A stretch of DNA of 64,000 nucleotides. Origin: Terriglobus albidus. Lineage in GTDB: Bacteria > Acidobacteriota > Terriglobia > Terriglobales > Acidobacteriaceae. This document shows positions 9,301 to 17,754 of this stretch, piece after piece (position 1 is the first letter of the stretch; each line of letters starts with the position of its first letter). The stretch spans positions 1-64,000 of the forward strand of contig NZ_JAGTAS010000020.1 of assembly GCF_025685425.1 (NCBI RefSeq). The letters run 5' to 3'. The position numbers were made by a program, and so were the translations under genes. The notes beneath the pieces are model-generated. The model did not search any database, was not told the DNA's origin, and was given only the letters and a program-made list of their open reading frames with translations.

Positions 9301-9388
9301 CGGGCTTTGCGGTGGCAGGTTTCGCGGGCTGGGAGAATGCCGGTACCGAGAGAAGCAGAGCAGCGGAGGCGAGAGCAGAGAGACGCAT
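6317..9388 (-). CDS. Secreted TolB-type propeller fused to an amidohydrolase domain
   Basis: The product is 1023 residues. A signal peptide (RLSALASAALLLSVPAFSQ) leads into a region of about 600 residues with many TolB/PD40 propeller repeats (ISPDGK, SADGKWIAYVSD). The C-terminal 400 residues are an amidohydrolase: the metal motif is HAH in GLWENHAHP, and the end block is KGKLADLIIVDGNPL. Substrate is unknown; relatives are annotated as imidazolonepropionase-like hydrolases. I use the ATG at 9388; a TTG 21 bases further upstream would add seven residues before the signal peptide. The TonB receptor lies upstream on the same strand, which suggests joint use of an imported or outer-membrane substrate. 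Confidence 0.85.
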   Translation of the reverse strand: MRLSALASAALLLSVPAFSQPAKPATAKPASAPKNRTITIHEGTNMASTVSPDGKTVILDLQGMLFSLGIEGGKAKQLTQPTDEAAYPGFAPDGKTVVFQSYAGGTFHVWKMNADGTGLKQVTSGHGDDREPRISPDGKTIAFASDRDFKGSYDIWTVGIDGGEPKQITSGTNDEYEPGWTPDGKIVYVSAVDEEIIPGLRVATGRQVIQVDPSTLEKKTLVEVKSGRIDSPSVSPDGKLAYIYFSGSGQTLFPSKLIVDGKPVSSKYDDAFPFEAAWISPTSLLYTTNGKLVKTDLSAKTETEIPFTADIKSIRPIFKSKDYRFDSKLPRQALGLYGPALSPDGKQVAFVALNQLYLLTIGNPVPKALTGDSFYKQGPMWSADGKWIAYVSDKDGVENVYLLDPKTGEEKHPSPSKTTAQIFPALSPDCKWFTSQDQTGATHLTEIATGKDSIVAPATFFPGRASFTTNGKTLAIATIHPYTKRFREGTSDILLVDIATKKQTWHKPAPFESVTTRTEDGPIYSPTGKEMAFVMSDVLYTMPVDENGVPTGKAEPLNNEVTDAPTYSGDGSKLLYLNNGKLKLIDRKTKAITPVAVNLKYTPEQPTGSTVIHAARFWKGSGPDVRTDVDVLVTGNRVVSVTPHGAKPVPAGAKAIDAPNSTVLPGLWENHAHPNSDNSIYYGDRMGRLWMAYGITTLRDMADNAYRAVEEKEAFVSGAAVGPRLFATGEAVDGERVYYPMMIATTSEAQLQREFQRLHALDFDFLKLYVRLPYSWMKKGDEFAHNVMGVQTASHYLLPAVAIGNDGMSHVSATARTGWAYSRSLTGFSYSDVQQLEAESGMWTISTLLNQSIIGNWPAMADDSRYNIAPPWEKNRLVNARNAAVKNPSTASEDRVMREESTVKGVLDRKGLYIGGTDSPLDLPSTSLHLNLRSQVKYGLQPWQALETVTSIAAKAALLDKDLGTLEKGKLADLIIVDGNPLTNINDVTNVQCVMTNGHLRSVAEIAAPFEKLTTGATMCPAK

Positions 9389-9416
9389 GAACCTTGAAAG
9401 CTCCTTCAACGGAAGA

Positions 9417-9448
9417 ACGCAGTGCGTCCCCTTGGGAACGCACTGCGT
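9417..9448 (-). terminator. Hairpin between the TonB receptor and amidohydrolase genes
   Basis: A perfect 11-bp stem (9417-9427 with 9438-9448) contains a further short CCC/GGG pairing. On the minus strand it is followed by TCTTCC. It could terminate or attenuate the receptor transcript before the amidohydrolase gene. Confidence 0.5.
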
Positions 9449-9472
9449 GGATTTATGTGAGGCGGAAACAGT

Positions 9473-12463
9473 TTAGAAGCTAATGCGGCCGATGAATTGA
9501 AGCTGACGCGGAGCGAACTCCAGGTATCCGCTGCCGCCGGCCGCTGTTGGCGTGCCGTAGGCGGCGGAGTTGGCGTTGGTGTTGTAGCTGTAGGGATTGA
9601 AATGATTGAAAAGGTTGAAGACCTCGACAGCGACGATCCCCTTAATCTTTTCGCCTATAGGGAAGGTCTCCTGCAGACGGCTGTCGATGCGCTCGTAGGC
9701 GCGGCCGCGGAAGGCGTTGCGGGACATCACCCAGTAGCCGTAGCTCGTGTCGTAGTAGAACTTCGACATCGGAGCATAGACAGAGAGGCAGGGCGCGACG
9801 GCGCAGGTGCTGCCTGCCTGGATCGGTGTCGTACCGGCAGCGACTGTGCGGTTGTAGGTCGGAGTGCCGCCGTTTGGTGAAGCTGTACCCGTTGCCGTTG
9901 CGAAGGCCATGCCCGAACCGAAGCGGAAGAGTGAGGAGAGCGAGAGACCGTACTTCCACTTGTACTCACCGTTCAGGGTGAGCGAGTGGCGCTGATCGTC
10001 GGTGCCGTTGGCCCACTCATCCTTGATGCCTGAGGCAAAGGGCTTGTTCGGATAGTAGAACGGACCTTCCGTCGAGTTCTTGGTCCGTGCCCACGTATAG
10101 GCAAGAGCTCCGGTGAATCCTGCGGTCGTGGAGTGCTTGAGGCCGACCTGCAGGCCATCGTAGATGGAACCCGCTCCGCCCGGCGTGAAGAACTGCGAGA
10201 CCGAGGTGAAGGACTGGTTGCAGACCTGGCGGGTGGTGCTGCTATAGCTGGAGATGGTGTCCACAGCCACCGAGCCGTTACCACAGACGCGGGCAGTGGT
10301 GGATGCGAGCGTCGTGTTTGGGTTCAGGTTGCGTTGCGCATTGGTTGGATCGACCAGGAAGTTGCCGTTGAGGCGGATCCAATCGTCGTATGCGCGAGTA
10401 TGGACGAAATCCACGTTGAGGACGTTCTTCCAGGGCAATTCACGCTGCACACCGAAGGAGAGCTGCAGCGCATAAGGCACCTTGGCATCCTTGGCCAGCG
10501 GCTGTACTGCCTGCGAGTACGCTGAGGGATTGGCCGCCGGGTTGCCGCCCTTGAACGGATCGGAGAAGTTGATCGGGCTCGCCGCCGTACCGCTGACTGA
10601 AGCCTGAATGGTGGAGACACCGTTGAAGATCTGCTGGTCGATGATCTGGTTTGCGGAGATATCGGCAAAGTAGAGACCTGCGCCGCCACGGATGTTGGTC
10701 TTGCCGTCGCCCATCGGATCCCAGGCAAAGCCAACGCGCGGCGCGAAGTTGTTATTGTCGTTCCCCTGTGGCACCAGCAGGCCATTGCTGAGCTTCGGTC
10801 CACCGGTGAAGGCGCCGAAGTCGTTGTCGTAACGAATACCGAGGTTCACGGTCAGGCGTGGAAGGATCTTCCAATCATCCTGGAACCAGAAACCGTAGAT
10901 GGAACGAGGCACGTCGACGGTGAAGTTACCGAAGCCCTTGATGAAGGTTGAAGCACCGCCGCAGACCGAGTTGATCGCCGTGTAGTTCCAGCTCGACGCG
11001 TCCGCAGCGCCGTTGGGGAACATGGCGTTGTACTGGGCTGCCGTGATGGAGGCGCTGCAGGGGTTGATGCGCCCGCGCACGTTCTGCTGGAAGTAGCCGC
11101 CGTGACCGGTGTAGATGTACTCAGCGCCGAACTTGACCGCGTGCTTGCCCTTCAGCCAGAAGAGATCGTCACGGTAGTCCTGGTTATTCTGGGCGAAGAT
11201 TTGCGGATAGTTATAGGGGCCGCCGACCGTGATGTTGGAGAAGATGATCTCCATCGACTGGGTGTAGGGCAGGTTCTGCCAACCGAAGTGGTGATAGCCG
11301 CCGTGGAGATCGTTCACCAGATTGGGCGTGAGATTCGAGTTCCAGTCGGCGACGAAGCCGTAGCTGGTACGGGTTCCCTGATAGGCGCGCGATGGATCGG
11401 CGTTGCCGCTTACGCCCAGGTAGTCGCTCTTGTAGGTAAAGCCATCGCCACGCACGAAGATTCGGTTGGTCGCGTTGATCTGGTAATCGCCACGGCCCAG
11501 GTACTCGTTCACACGCAGTGTGTTCGGATGCGAGAACGCGGCGTTCGTGACCAGGTTGGTCGTGGTGGCGGTATCAGGCTTGCGCTCGCCTTCATAGGAG
11601 CCGAAGAACCAGAGCTTGTCTTTCTTGATCGGGCCGCCCATGCTGCCGCCGAACTGCTGGTCGCTGAAGGGCAGCACCTTCTTGGCCACAGGGTCCGGAG
11701 CATTCAGGGAGTCGTTGCGGAAGTAGCCGAATGCGCCGCCATGGTAGGAGTTCGATCCTGACTTCGACTGCGAGTTCACATAGACACCGGCGGAGCGGCC
11801 CAGCGTGGCGTCGAAGCGGTTGGTAATGATCTGGAACTGTGAGATCGCATCCTGGGAGAAGCGGGGCTGACCAAAAGCGGCGCCGGCGGTGTCCTGCGAG
11901 ACCTGCAGACCGTCCATGGTGATCATGAACTTGCCCGACTCCGATGCGGAGCCGACGGGAACATCCGAGGTGACGGCGTTGATCTTGATGCCTGGTACCA
12001 GTGTGGCCAGCGACATGTAGTTGCGGCCGTTGATCGGTACACCCTGAACCTCCTGCGGGGTTACGTTTCCAGCTACGACCGACGAGGTCGTATCGATGGC
12101 AACCGATTCGGCCTCGACGACGATTGAGGTCGTTGTGGAGGCGACGGGAAGCTGCAGATCGAGGGTCACGAGCTGACCGACGAGCAGCGTGACCGGTTTC
12201 TTAACCGGTGTAAAGCCGGAAGCGGAGGCGGTGATCTCGTAGTCGGCCGCGACCAGCGAGGGAATCAGGTAGATGCCCTCCGCGTTCGTGGTGGCGCGAA
12301 ACGCAGCACCGCCGACGCGAAGGGCCTCGACGGTGACGCCTGGGATCGCAGCGCCTTGCGTATCCGTGACCTTTCCGGTGAAGCCGGTTTGCTGGGCGCG
12401 GCCGACCATGGTGACCACGGAGAGTGCAACAAGGAGAAGCAGGGAGCGAAGGAACATCTTCAT
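9473..12463 (-). CDS. TonB-dependent receptor, Oar-like, with carboxypeptidase regulatory-like domain
   Basis: This 996-residue outer-membrane protein has a signal peptide (MFLRSLLLLVALSVVTMVGRAQ), a carboxypeptidase-like beta-sandwich at about residues 25-110 (GKVTDTQGAAIPGVTVEA), a plug with PINGRNYMSLATLVPG, and a large beta-barrel ending in RQLQFIGRISF with a terminal aromatic residue. This architecture is typical of acidobacterial Oar-like receptors; the ligand is not evident. The open frame continues to 12781, but the ATG at 12463 directly precedes the signal peptide and has GAGG upstream. It is transcribed divergently from a LysR gene. Confidence 0.9.
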   Translation of the reverse strand: MKMFLRSLLLLVALSVVTMVGRAQQTGFTGKVTDTQGAAIPGVTVEALRVGGAAFRATTNAEGIYLIPSLVAADYEITASASGFTPVKKPVTLLVGQLVTLDLQLPVASTTTSIVVEAESVAIDTTSSVVAGNVTPQEVQGVPINGRNYMSLATLVPGIKINAVTSDVPVGSASESGKFMITMDGLQVSQDTAGAAFGQPRFSQDAISQFQIITNRFDATLGRSAGVYVNSQSKSGSNSYHGGAFGYFRNDSLNAPDPVAKKVLPFSDQQFGGSMGGPIKKDKLWFFGSYEGERKPDTATTTNLVTNAAFSHPNTLRVNEYLGRGDYQINATNRIFVRGDGFTYKSDYLGVSGNADPSRAYQGTRTSYGFVADWNSNLTPNLVNDLHGGYHHFGWQNLPYTQSMEIIFSNITVGGPYNYPQIFAQNNQDYRDDLFWLKGKHAVKFGAEYIYTGHGGYFQQNVRGRINPCSASITAAQYNAMFPNGAADASSWNYTAINSVCGGASTFIKGFGNFTVDVPRSIYGFWFQDDWKILPRLTVNLGIRYDNDFGAFTGGPKLSNGLLVPQGNDNNNFAPRVGFAWDPMGDGKTNIRGGAGLYFADISANQIIDQQIFNGVSTIQASVSGTAASPINFSDPFKGGNPAANPSAYSQAVQPLAKDAKVPYALQLSFGVQRELPWKNVLNVDFVHTRAYDDWIRLNGNFLVDPTNAQRNLNPNTTLASTTARVCGNGSVAVDTISSYSSTTRQVCNQSFTSVSQFFTPGGAGSIYDGLQVGLKHSTTAGFTGALAYTWARTKNSTEGPFYYPNKPFASGIKDEWANGTDDQRHSLTLNGEYKWKYGLSLSSLFRFGSGMAFATATGTASPNGGTPTYNRTVAAGTTPIQAGSTCAVAPCLSVYAPMSKFYYDTSYGYWVMSRNAFRGRAYERIDSRLQETFPIGEKIKGIVAVEVFNLFNHFNPYSYNTNANSAAYGTPTAAGGSGYLEFAPRQLQFIGRISF

Positions 12464-12506
12464 GCCAAGTGACCTCACAAAAACAAATTCAGAGAGGACC
12501 TCCGCC

Positions 12507-12534
12507 CCGCGATATCGATAACGGGATATCGCGG
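12507..12534. promoter_or_regulatory. Perfect 10-bp inverted repeat upstream of the TonB receptor
   Basis: CCGCGATATC (12507-12516) and GATATCGCGG (12525-12534) are separated by 8 bases, 44 bp upstream of the receptor start. It may be an operator or an mRNA leader hairpin. No protein is assigned to it. Confidence 0.5.
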
Positions 12535-12730
12535 AAATGGGCCCTTGTATGTGGTTTCTTTGTGTGCCTGTACTGCTGGGTGGCGGTGACTCAGGGAGCT
12601 GATCCGCCGAATGCTGCAAAGGGGCGGAAGGAAGACCATCCCCGGAAACAGCACATTTTCGATCGTGTGTGAGAGCAGCGTAAAAGCGGAGCGGCAGGAT
12701 GTCTAATCGAAAAATTTTCAGACGTGATTG

Positions 12731-12754
12731 ATAAAAGGAGAATTCATCTTTTAT
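12731..12754. promoter_or_regulatory. Candidate LysR-type binding site
   Basis: ATAAAAG (12731-12737) and CTTTTAT (12748-12754) form a 7-bp inverted repeat with 10 bases between. It ends at the first base of a TTGACA box ahead of lysR, a position expected for autoregulation. The general T-N11-A form of LysR boxes fits loosely. Confidence 0.35.
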
Positions 12755-12846
12755 TGACAAGCGGGAAATACGAGGCAACACTAAGACTCAACCGCAACCA
12801 CAAGCACGACAACCAAAGCAGAAATCTGGACTGGGAGAAGAGGGTT

Positions 12847-13809
12847 TTGGACTTTCGTATCCGGCAGTTGCAGTGTTTTCTCACCCTGGCCGAAGTGTTG
12901 AACTACGGTAAAACCGCACGTTCGCTCTACATCAGCCAGCCGACGCTGACCTTCCAGATCAAGGGTCTGGAGCACGCACTCGGCGTGAAGTTGTTCGAGC
13001 GGACACGGCAGCACGTGCGTCTGACCGAGGCCGGTGCGGCTTTCCGTGAATACGCCAAATCTATTCTGGACACGGTTGACTCTGCCCGTGACTGTCTGCA
13101 ATCGCTGGACTCTCGTCTGCGACTGACCATCGCCTGCGGCCCGGTTGGGCAGTTTGTCCTGTTGCCGAATGTGATCCGCATGCTCGCGGACGAATATCCG
13201 ACCTTTGAGCTGGAAGTCGTCGAGATGACGACTGAGCAGCAGATGGCGGCGCTACCGGAAGGCAAGGTCGACGCTCTGCTGATGATGCCTGCGCTGCCGA
13301 TCGAGGGCATCCATTTCGATCCCCTGCGGCAGGAGAAGATGATGGCCGTGGTCAGCGCTGAGAGTCAGTTGGCACGGCAGAGCGCGATCAGCGTGCAGGT
13401 CTTCCGCTCGACACCGATCATTGCCTCGCGATTAAAGGATTGCCGCTTCCATCAGCCTGCGCTGCATAGCATGCTGGCGCCCTTCGGCATTACACCGAAG
13501 TTCACAGAGAGCCCGCAGTCCTGCTCGGTGCAGTTCGCGTATGCATCCGCAGGCGAAGGAATTGCCATCACGACCGAAGGTATCCGTACCTGCGTGGTGC
13601 CTGGAGTGACGATGCTTCCGATGGAAGAAGAACTTCCTCCGGTGACACTCGGACTAGCGTTTCTGGAGAGCAATCTGTCGCCGGCGATGAAGATCTTCCG
13701 TAAGGTAGTGCTGGTGGCCAGCCGCAGACTGGCCGCCACGGCGCGCACGTCACGCCTGGCTCCGGTGGTGGTGAAGGAGTTCGCTTCGCGGCGCGAGATG
13801 GCTGTTTAG
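12847..13809 (+). CDS. LysR-family transcriptional regulator
   Basis: The 320-residue product has an N-terminal winged helix-turn-helix (about residues 1-60: FRIRQLQCFLTLAEVLNYGKTA, then SQPTLTFQIKGLE) and a periplasmic-binding-like effector domain. The frame opens at 12724, but residues before the helix-turn-helix have no family character. A TTG at 12847 with GGGAGAAGAGG upstream gives the usual family length. It reads away from the TonB receptor gene, so that receptor is the likely target. The effector is unknown. Confidence 0.85.
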   Translation: MDFRIRQLQCFLTLAEVLNYGKTARSLYISQPTLTFQIKGLEHALGVKLFERTRQHVRLTEAGAAFREYAKSILDTVDSARDCLQSLDSRLRLTIACGPVGQFVLLPNVIRMLADEYPTFELEVVEMTTEQQMAALPEGKVDALLMMPALPIEGIHFDPLRQEKMMAVVSAESQLARQSAISVQVFRSTPIIASRLKDCRFHQPALHSMLAPFGITPKFTESPQSCSVQFAYASAGEGIAITTEGIRTCVVPGVTMLPMEEELPPVTLGLAFLESNLSPAMKIFRKVVLVASRRLAATARTSRLAPVVVKEFASRREMAV

Positions 13810-14182
13810 GGGTAAGTCGACGTATTCAGTTTGAGGCTTGTTTGAACCTGAGATAACCCTAGCCCAGCCTAGCGTTGCGAGCGTTCACCCCAACGAACAA
13901 GTTCGTTGGGGACCCCGAGGGTGGGGCACCCCGGTAGAGAAAAAGGCAAGCATCGTCGCAAAAGAATTGGCAGGGATGTAATCGCGTTTTGCGGTGTGTC
14001 GTCTCTCACCTGCGGGGGGATTTTCGGGGATCTCTGAAGACCTCCTGAGTGGGTGGTGTGTGGCCGTTCGTGGGGGACGAGCGGCCCCCCGCCATACAGC
14101 GTTACGGCAGCTTCCCTGTCGCTTCCCTATCCATCCAACAACCTCATTGTGGTTGTCCCATCGCGGCAAATTCCTGCCAGTC
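13810..14182. other. Intergenic region with GGGGACCCC hairpin repeat
   Basis: No intact gene is seen. A dispersed hairpin is at 13888-13917 (CCCCAACGAACAAGTTCGTTGGGGACCCC) followed by GAGGGTGGGGCACCCC. The rest, including a 99-residue minus-strand frame, lacks recognisable family sequence. Confidence 0.5.
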
Positions 14183-14314
14183 ATTAATAGCGATTCGACC
14201 TACCCGGGAACGTATACCGTGACGGTGAGGGCCATCGATGGCGGCGCCTTGACGAGGCCGGCCTCCTACACCATGACCGTAACCGCTAAGTGGCTGTCAA
14301 TACGAGCTTTGTGA
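14183..14314 (+). pseudogene. C-terminal remnant of an Ig-like-domain secreted protein
   Basis: The last 43 residues of an open frame read GTYTVTVRAIDGGALTRP then ASYTMTVTAKW and stop at 14314. This is the closing strand pattern of bacterial Ig-like domains found at the ends of secreted acidobacterial proteins. The upstream part of the frame (from 13994) has no such character, and a good terminator follows the stop. I infer the 3' end of a gene whose body has been lost. Confidence 0.55.
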
Positions 14315-14317
14315 GCA

Positions 14318-14357
14318 GACGGGGTGGCCTGGCGTGCCGGTTGCCCCGTCCTTTTTT
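14318..14357 (+). terminator. Rho-independent terminator
   Basis: The stem GACGGGG/CCCCGTC (14318-14324 with 14344-14350) has some further inner pairing and is followed by CTTTTTTG. It ends the Ig-like remnant and insulates the cys operon. Confidence 0.75.
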
Positions 14358-14486
14358 GCTAGAATAAAGACGTGATGCGCCGCGTCCTTACCGACCGCTG
14401 TTGTTGTCTCCTCTAGCGCCCTCTTCCTTCGCGCTCGCGCATCGTTCTCTTGTCCCACATCATCTTTTCTGGAAGTACCGGAGTCT

Positions 14487-15440
14487 ATGAGTACCCTTCT
14501 TCCCACTGACGCTACATCGTCCGTCGCCGAGCTTCTGACGCCGCGCAAGATGGACCACCTGCGCGCGTTGGAGGCCGAAAGCATCTTCATCCTGCGTGAG
14601 GCCGTCGCCGAGTTCGCACGGCCGGTCATGCTGTATTCCATCGGCAAAGACTCGAGCGTCATGCTGCGGCTGGCGCAAAAGGCCTTTTACCCCGGCAAGA
14701 TTCCCTTCCCTCTGCTGCACATCGATACGAGTTACAAGTTCCCGGAGATGATCTCCTTCCGCGATAACTACGCGAAGGAGATCGGCGCCGACCTGATCGT
14801 GCACCGCAATGAGAAGGCCATTGCCGACGGAGCGAATCCGCACGACCTGGGAACACAGAACTGCTGCGGCCTGCTGAAGACACGTGCTCTGCTGGACGGC
14901 CTGGAGGCGGGCGGCTTCGATGCAGCCTTCGGTGGAGCGCGCCGCGATGAAGAGAAGAGCCGCGCCAAGGAACGGGTTTACAGCTTCCGCGATGGCAACG
15001 GACAGTGGGATCCGAAGAACCAGCGGCCTGAGCTCTGGCAGATCTACAACTCACGTCTGAGAAAAGGCGAGAGCATTCGCGTCTTCCCGCTCTCGAACTG
15101 GACCGAGCTCGACATCTGGCTCTATCTCTACACCGAGCAGATTCCCATCGTGCCGCTCTACTTCGCGCGCGAGCGTGAAGCCGTCATTCGCGCCGGACAG
15201 ATCACACTCACCTATCCGGAGACGCGCCTGCTGCCTGGAGAAAAGATTGAGACAGTCATGTGCCGCATGCGCTCGCTGGGCTGCATGCCCTGCACCGGAG
15301 CAATCCGCAGCGAAGCGGACACCCTTGAAAAGATCATCGCGGAGCTGATCAGCTTCCGCCGCTCGGAGCGCGAGAACCGCGCCATCGATCACGACGAAGA
15401 GGGTTCCATGGAGACCAAGAAGCGGGAGGGCTACTTCTAA
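14487..15440 (+). CDS. cysD: Sulfate adenylyltransferase subunit 2 (CysD)
   Basis: CysD is the PP-loop ATP pyrophosphatase-type subunit that, with the GTPase CysN, makes adenosine 5'-phosphosulfate (APS) from sulfate and ATP. The 317-residue product has the PP-loop [10 protein letters not shown] (about residues 51-60) and the family blocks [16 protein letters not shown] and [15 protein letters not shown]. Length is close to the usual 300. It is the first gene of cysD-cysN-cysH; its TAA overlaps the ATG of cysN (TAATG). Confidence 0.95.
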   Translation: MSTLLPTDATSSVAELLTPRKMDHLRALEAESIFILREAVAEFARPVMLYSIGKDSSVMLRLAQKAFYPGKIPFPLLHIDTSYKFPEMISFRDNYAKEIGADLIVHRNEKAIADGANPHDLGTQNCCGLLKTRALLDGLEAGGFDAAFGGARRDEEKSRAKERVYSFRDGNGQWDPKNQRPELWQIYNSRLRKGESIRVFPLSNWTELDIWLYLYTEQIPIVPLYFAREREAVIRAGQITLTYPETRLLPGEKIETVMCRMRSLGCMPCTGAIRSEADTLEKIIAELISFRRSERENRAIDHDEEGSMETKKREGYF

Positions 15441-17017
15441 TGGCCACCGCATCCGCAGTTACTGACTTCCGCGCATTTCTGGACTCGCATCTCGACCGCG
15501 AGCTGCTGCGCTTTACCACGGCAGGTTCCGTTGATGACGGCAAGAGCACACTCATCGGCCGTCTGCTGCACGATACCAAGAGCGTCTACGAAGACCAGCT
15601 CGCCTCTGTCGCCAAGAGCCGCGTTAACCGCGCCGGCAGTGGACGCGTCGATCTTTCGCTGCTGACCGACGGCCTGCGCGCGGAACGTGAACAGGGCATC
15701 ACCATCGATGTGGCCTACCGCTACTTCGCCACCGCGAAACGCAAGTTCATCATTGCGGACACGCCCGGCCACGAGCAGTACACGCGCAACATGGCTACGG
15801 GGGCATCGACGGCTGACGTTGCGATTGTGCTCGTGGATGGAAGCAAGGGAATTCTTCCGCAGTCTCGCCGCCACAGTTTTATCGCGTCACTGCTAGGCAT
15901 TCCGCACGTCGTCGCCGCAGTGAACAAGATGGATCTTGTGGGCTATGACGAGGCGAAGTTCCGCGCCATCGAAGCCGACTTCCGCACACTGGCAAAACGG
16001 CTGGGTCTGCGCAGCGTGCAGATCATCCCCGTCTCGGCTCTGGAGGGCGACAATGTCGTCACCGCGTCGGCCAACATGCCGTGGTACACCGGACCGACGC
16101 TGCTCGATTATCTGGAGACTGTGCCGCTGCGCGAGCATGTCGCCGACCAGCCGCTTCGTTTCCCGGTACAGCTCGTCGTTCGCCCTGACCGCACCTTCCG
16201 CGGCTTTGCAGGACAGGTGGCCAGCGGTATTGTCCGCGCCGGCCAGCACGTCGTTGCGCTGCCCAGCGGCCGCCGCACCCAGGTGAAGCGCATCGTGACC
16301 TGGGATGGCGACCTGAAGGCCGCCGGCCCGGGTGAGAGTGTCACGCTGGAGCTGGCGGACGAGATCGATCTCAGCCGCGGCGAGATGCTGATCTCGCCCG
16401 ACGCGCACTCCAACTCCGTTCCGACGGTGAGCACTGCCTTCGGGGCGAAGGTAGTGTGGATGCACGAGGAGCCGCTCGAGGTGGGCAAGACCTACCTTCT
16501 GAAGCAGACCTCGCGCGTCGTCCGTGCCGAGGTGAAACGCATTTCCTATCGTGTCGATGTCAACTCGCTGGAGCATCTGGACGCCACTGAGTTGAAGATG
16601 AACGACATCGCGGAAGTAGAGTTTGAGACCAATCTGCCCCTCTTCTTCGATGCCTATCGCGAGAACCGCGTAACAGGTGCGGCGATCCTGATCGATCCGC
16701 TCTCAAACGCGACCGTCGGCGCGCTGATGATCGACCGTGCCGTAAGCACGGCAACGCGCAGCGATCTGCCTGCGCTGCTCGCCGCCGCTCACATCGATCT
16801 GGCCGAGCGCCTGCGGGAGATGCTGGCCGCTGCCGGGCATCGTGCGGTGGTGCTGCATGGCTTCTCTCCGGAGGAAGTTCCGGTCGCCGTGCGTGCCCTG
16901 CAGCTTGCGGGTGTATTGGCAATCGTCGCCGGAGCAGTCGAAGGCGCCACTGTCCTCAATGCCTCGGACGATGCCGGACTGATTGCCGCCCTGGCGGAGA
17001 TGGGAGTAACCGTATGA
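15440..17017 (+). CDS. cysN: Sulfate adenylyltransferase subunit 1 (CysN) with a degenerate CysC-like tail
   Basis: CysN is the GTPase that drives APS synthesis by CysD. The 525-residue product has the P-loop GSVDDGKST (about 29-37), the DTPGHEQYTRNM switch and NKMD; elongation-factor-like domains follow to about residue 430. The remaining ~90 residues are extra compared with stand-alone CysN (about 475). They contain LAERLREMLAAAGHRAVVLHG and FSPEEVPVAVRALQLAG, which resemble the middle of APS kinase, but the kinase P-loop (GLSGSGKST-type) is missing. I read this as a decayed CysC domain. The gene is translationally coupled to cysD and to cysH (ATGA overlap). Confidence 0.92.
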   Translation: MATASAVTDFRAFLDSHLDRELLRFTTAGSVDDGKSTLIGRLLHDTKSVYEDQLASVAKSRVNRAGSGRVDLSLLTDGLRAEREQGITIDVAYRYFATAKRKFIIADTPGHEQYTRNMATGASTADVAIVLVDGSKGILPQSRRHSFIASLLGIPHVVAAVNKMDLVGYDEAKFRAIEADFRTLAKRLGLRSVQIIPVSALEGDNVVTASANMPWYTGPTLLDYLETVPLREHVADQPLRFPVQLVVRPDRTFRGFAGQVASGIVRAGQHVVALPSGRRTQVKRIVTWDGDLKAAGPGESVTLELADEIDLSRGEMLISPDAHSNSVPTVSTAFGAKVVWMHEEPLEVGKTYLLKQTSRVVRAEVKRISYRVDVNSLEHLDATELKMNDIAEVEFETNLPLFFDAYRENRVTGAAILIDPLSNATVGALMIDRAVSTATRSDLPALLAAAHIDLAERLREMLAAAGHRAVVLHGFSPEEVPVAVRALQLAGVLAIVAGAVEGATVLNASDDAGLIAALAEMGVTV

Positions 17018-17706
17018 GCGTCGCCCTTCCGGTGGACTACGAATCGTTGAACGCAGAGCAGTTGGCGGAACAGGTCTTCGCTGAGTTTGACGGCGTGCCT
17101 GCCTGCTTTACCTGCAGCTTCCAGATCGAGGATATGGTCGTGCTGGATATCCTGCGGAAGATTCAGCCGGAGATCGCGGTCATCTTCCTGGAGACCGGCT
17201 ATCACTTCTCGGAGACCTATGCCTACCGCGACCAGATGGTGGCGGCCTGGAATCTGAACCTCATCAACGCGCTGCCGGACGAGACTCGCGCAGAGCACGA
17301 GGCAAAACGCGGCCTGCTACACATCGTGAATCCGACCGAGTGCTGCAATCTGCGCAAGGTGGGACCTTTGATGAAGTCTCTGGAGCCTTACGGTGTGTGG
17401 TTCACCGGCCTGCGCCGCGAGCAGTCGCCGACGCGCGCCAACCTCAAGAAGGTTGAGGATCACCGTACTCCCAATGGCCACCAGTTGAAGAAGATCTCGC
17501 TGCTGGCGGACTGGAACTGGGAGCAGGTCACCGCGTACGCCAAGGCCCACGAGATCCCTGAGCTGCCGTTGTACGCCAAGGGATATACCTCCATCGGATG
17601 CGAGCCGTGCACCGCAATCTCGAGTGACCCCAACAACGCCCGTGCGGGGCGCTGGGGTGGAAAGAAGCTGGAGTGCGGCATTCACACCTTCAGCGAGAAA
17701 CAATAG
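17014..17706 (+). CDS. cysH: Adenylyl-sulfate (APS) reductase, CysH family
   Basis: The enzyme reduces activated sulfate to sulfite. The 230-residue protein has paired cysteines at 110-111 (TECCNLRK) and CxxC at 196/199 (GCEPC), the iron-sulfur signature that marks APS rather than PAPS reductases, and the catalytic ECGIH motif with Cys221. Its start overlaps the cysN stop by four bases. Direct use of APS would make an APS kinase unnecessary, which fits the broken kinase-like tail on CysN. Confidence 0.92.
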   Translation: MSVALPVDYESLNAEQLAEQVFAEFDGVPACFTCSFQIEDMVVLDILRKIQPEIAVIFLETGYHFSETYAYRDQMVAAWNLNLINALPDETRAEHEAKRGLLHIVNPTECCNLRKVGPLMKSLEPYGVWFTGLRREQSPTRANLKKVEDHRTPNGHQLKKISLLADWNWEQVTAYAKAHEIPELPLYAKGYTSIGCEPCTAISSDPNNARAGRWGGKKLECGIHTFSEKQ

Positions 17707-17754
17707 CGCAGGCGCTACACGTTCTCGCACGACTGCGCTAGCATCTCACTACAC

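Larger units (their letters stand above)
12464..12846. other. Divergent regulatory region between TonB receptor and lysR
   Basis: No gene is supported in these 383 bases. They hold two inverted repeats (12507-12534 and 12731-12754) and a TTGACA at 12754-12759 on the plus strand with no well-spaced -10. Both genes read outward from here, so shared control by the LysR protein is plausible. Confidence 0.55.

Noticed and set aside
14357-14486. Possible SAM or cysteine-related riboswitch ahead of cysD
   Set aside because: The leader is only about 130 bases, C/T-rich, and shows no stable multi-stem structure.
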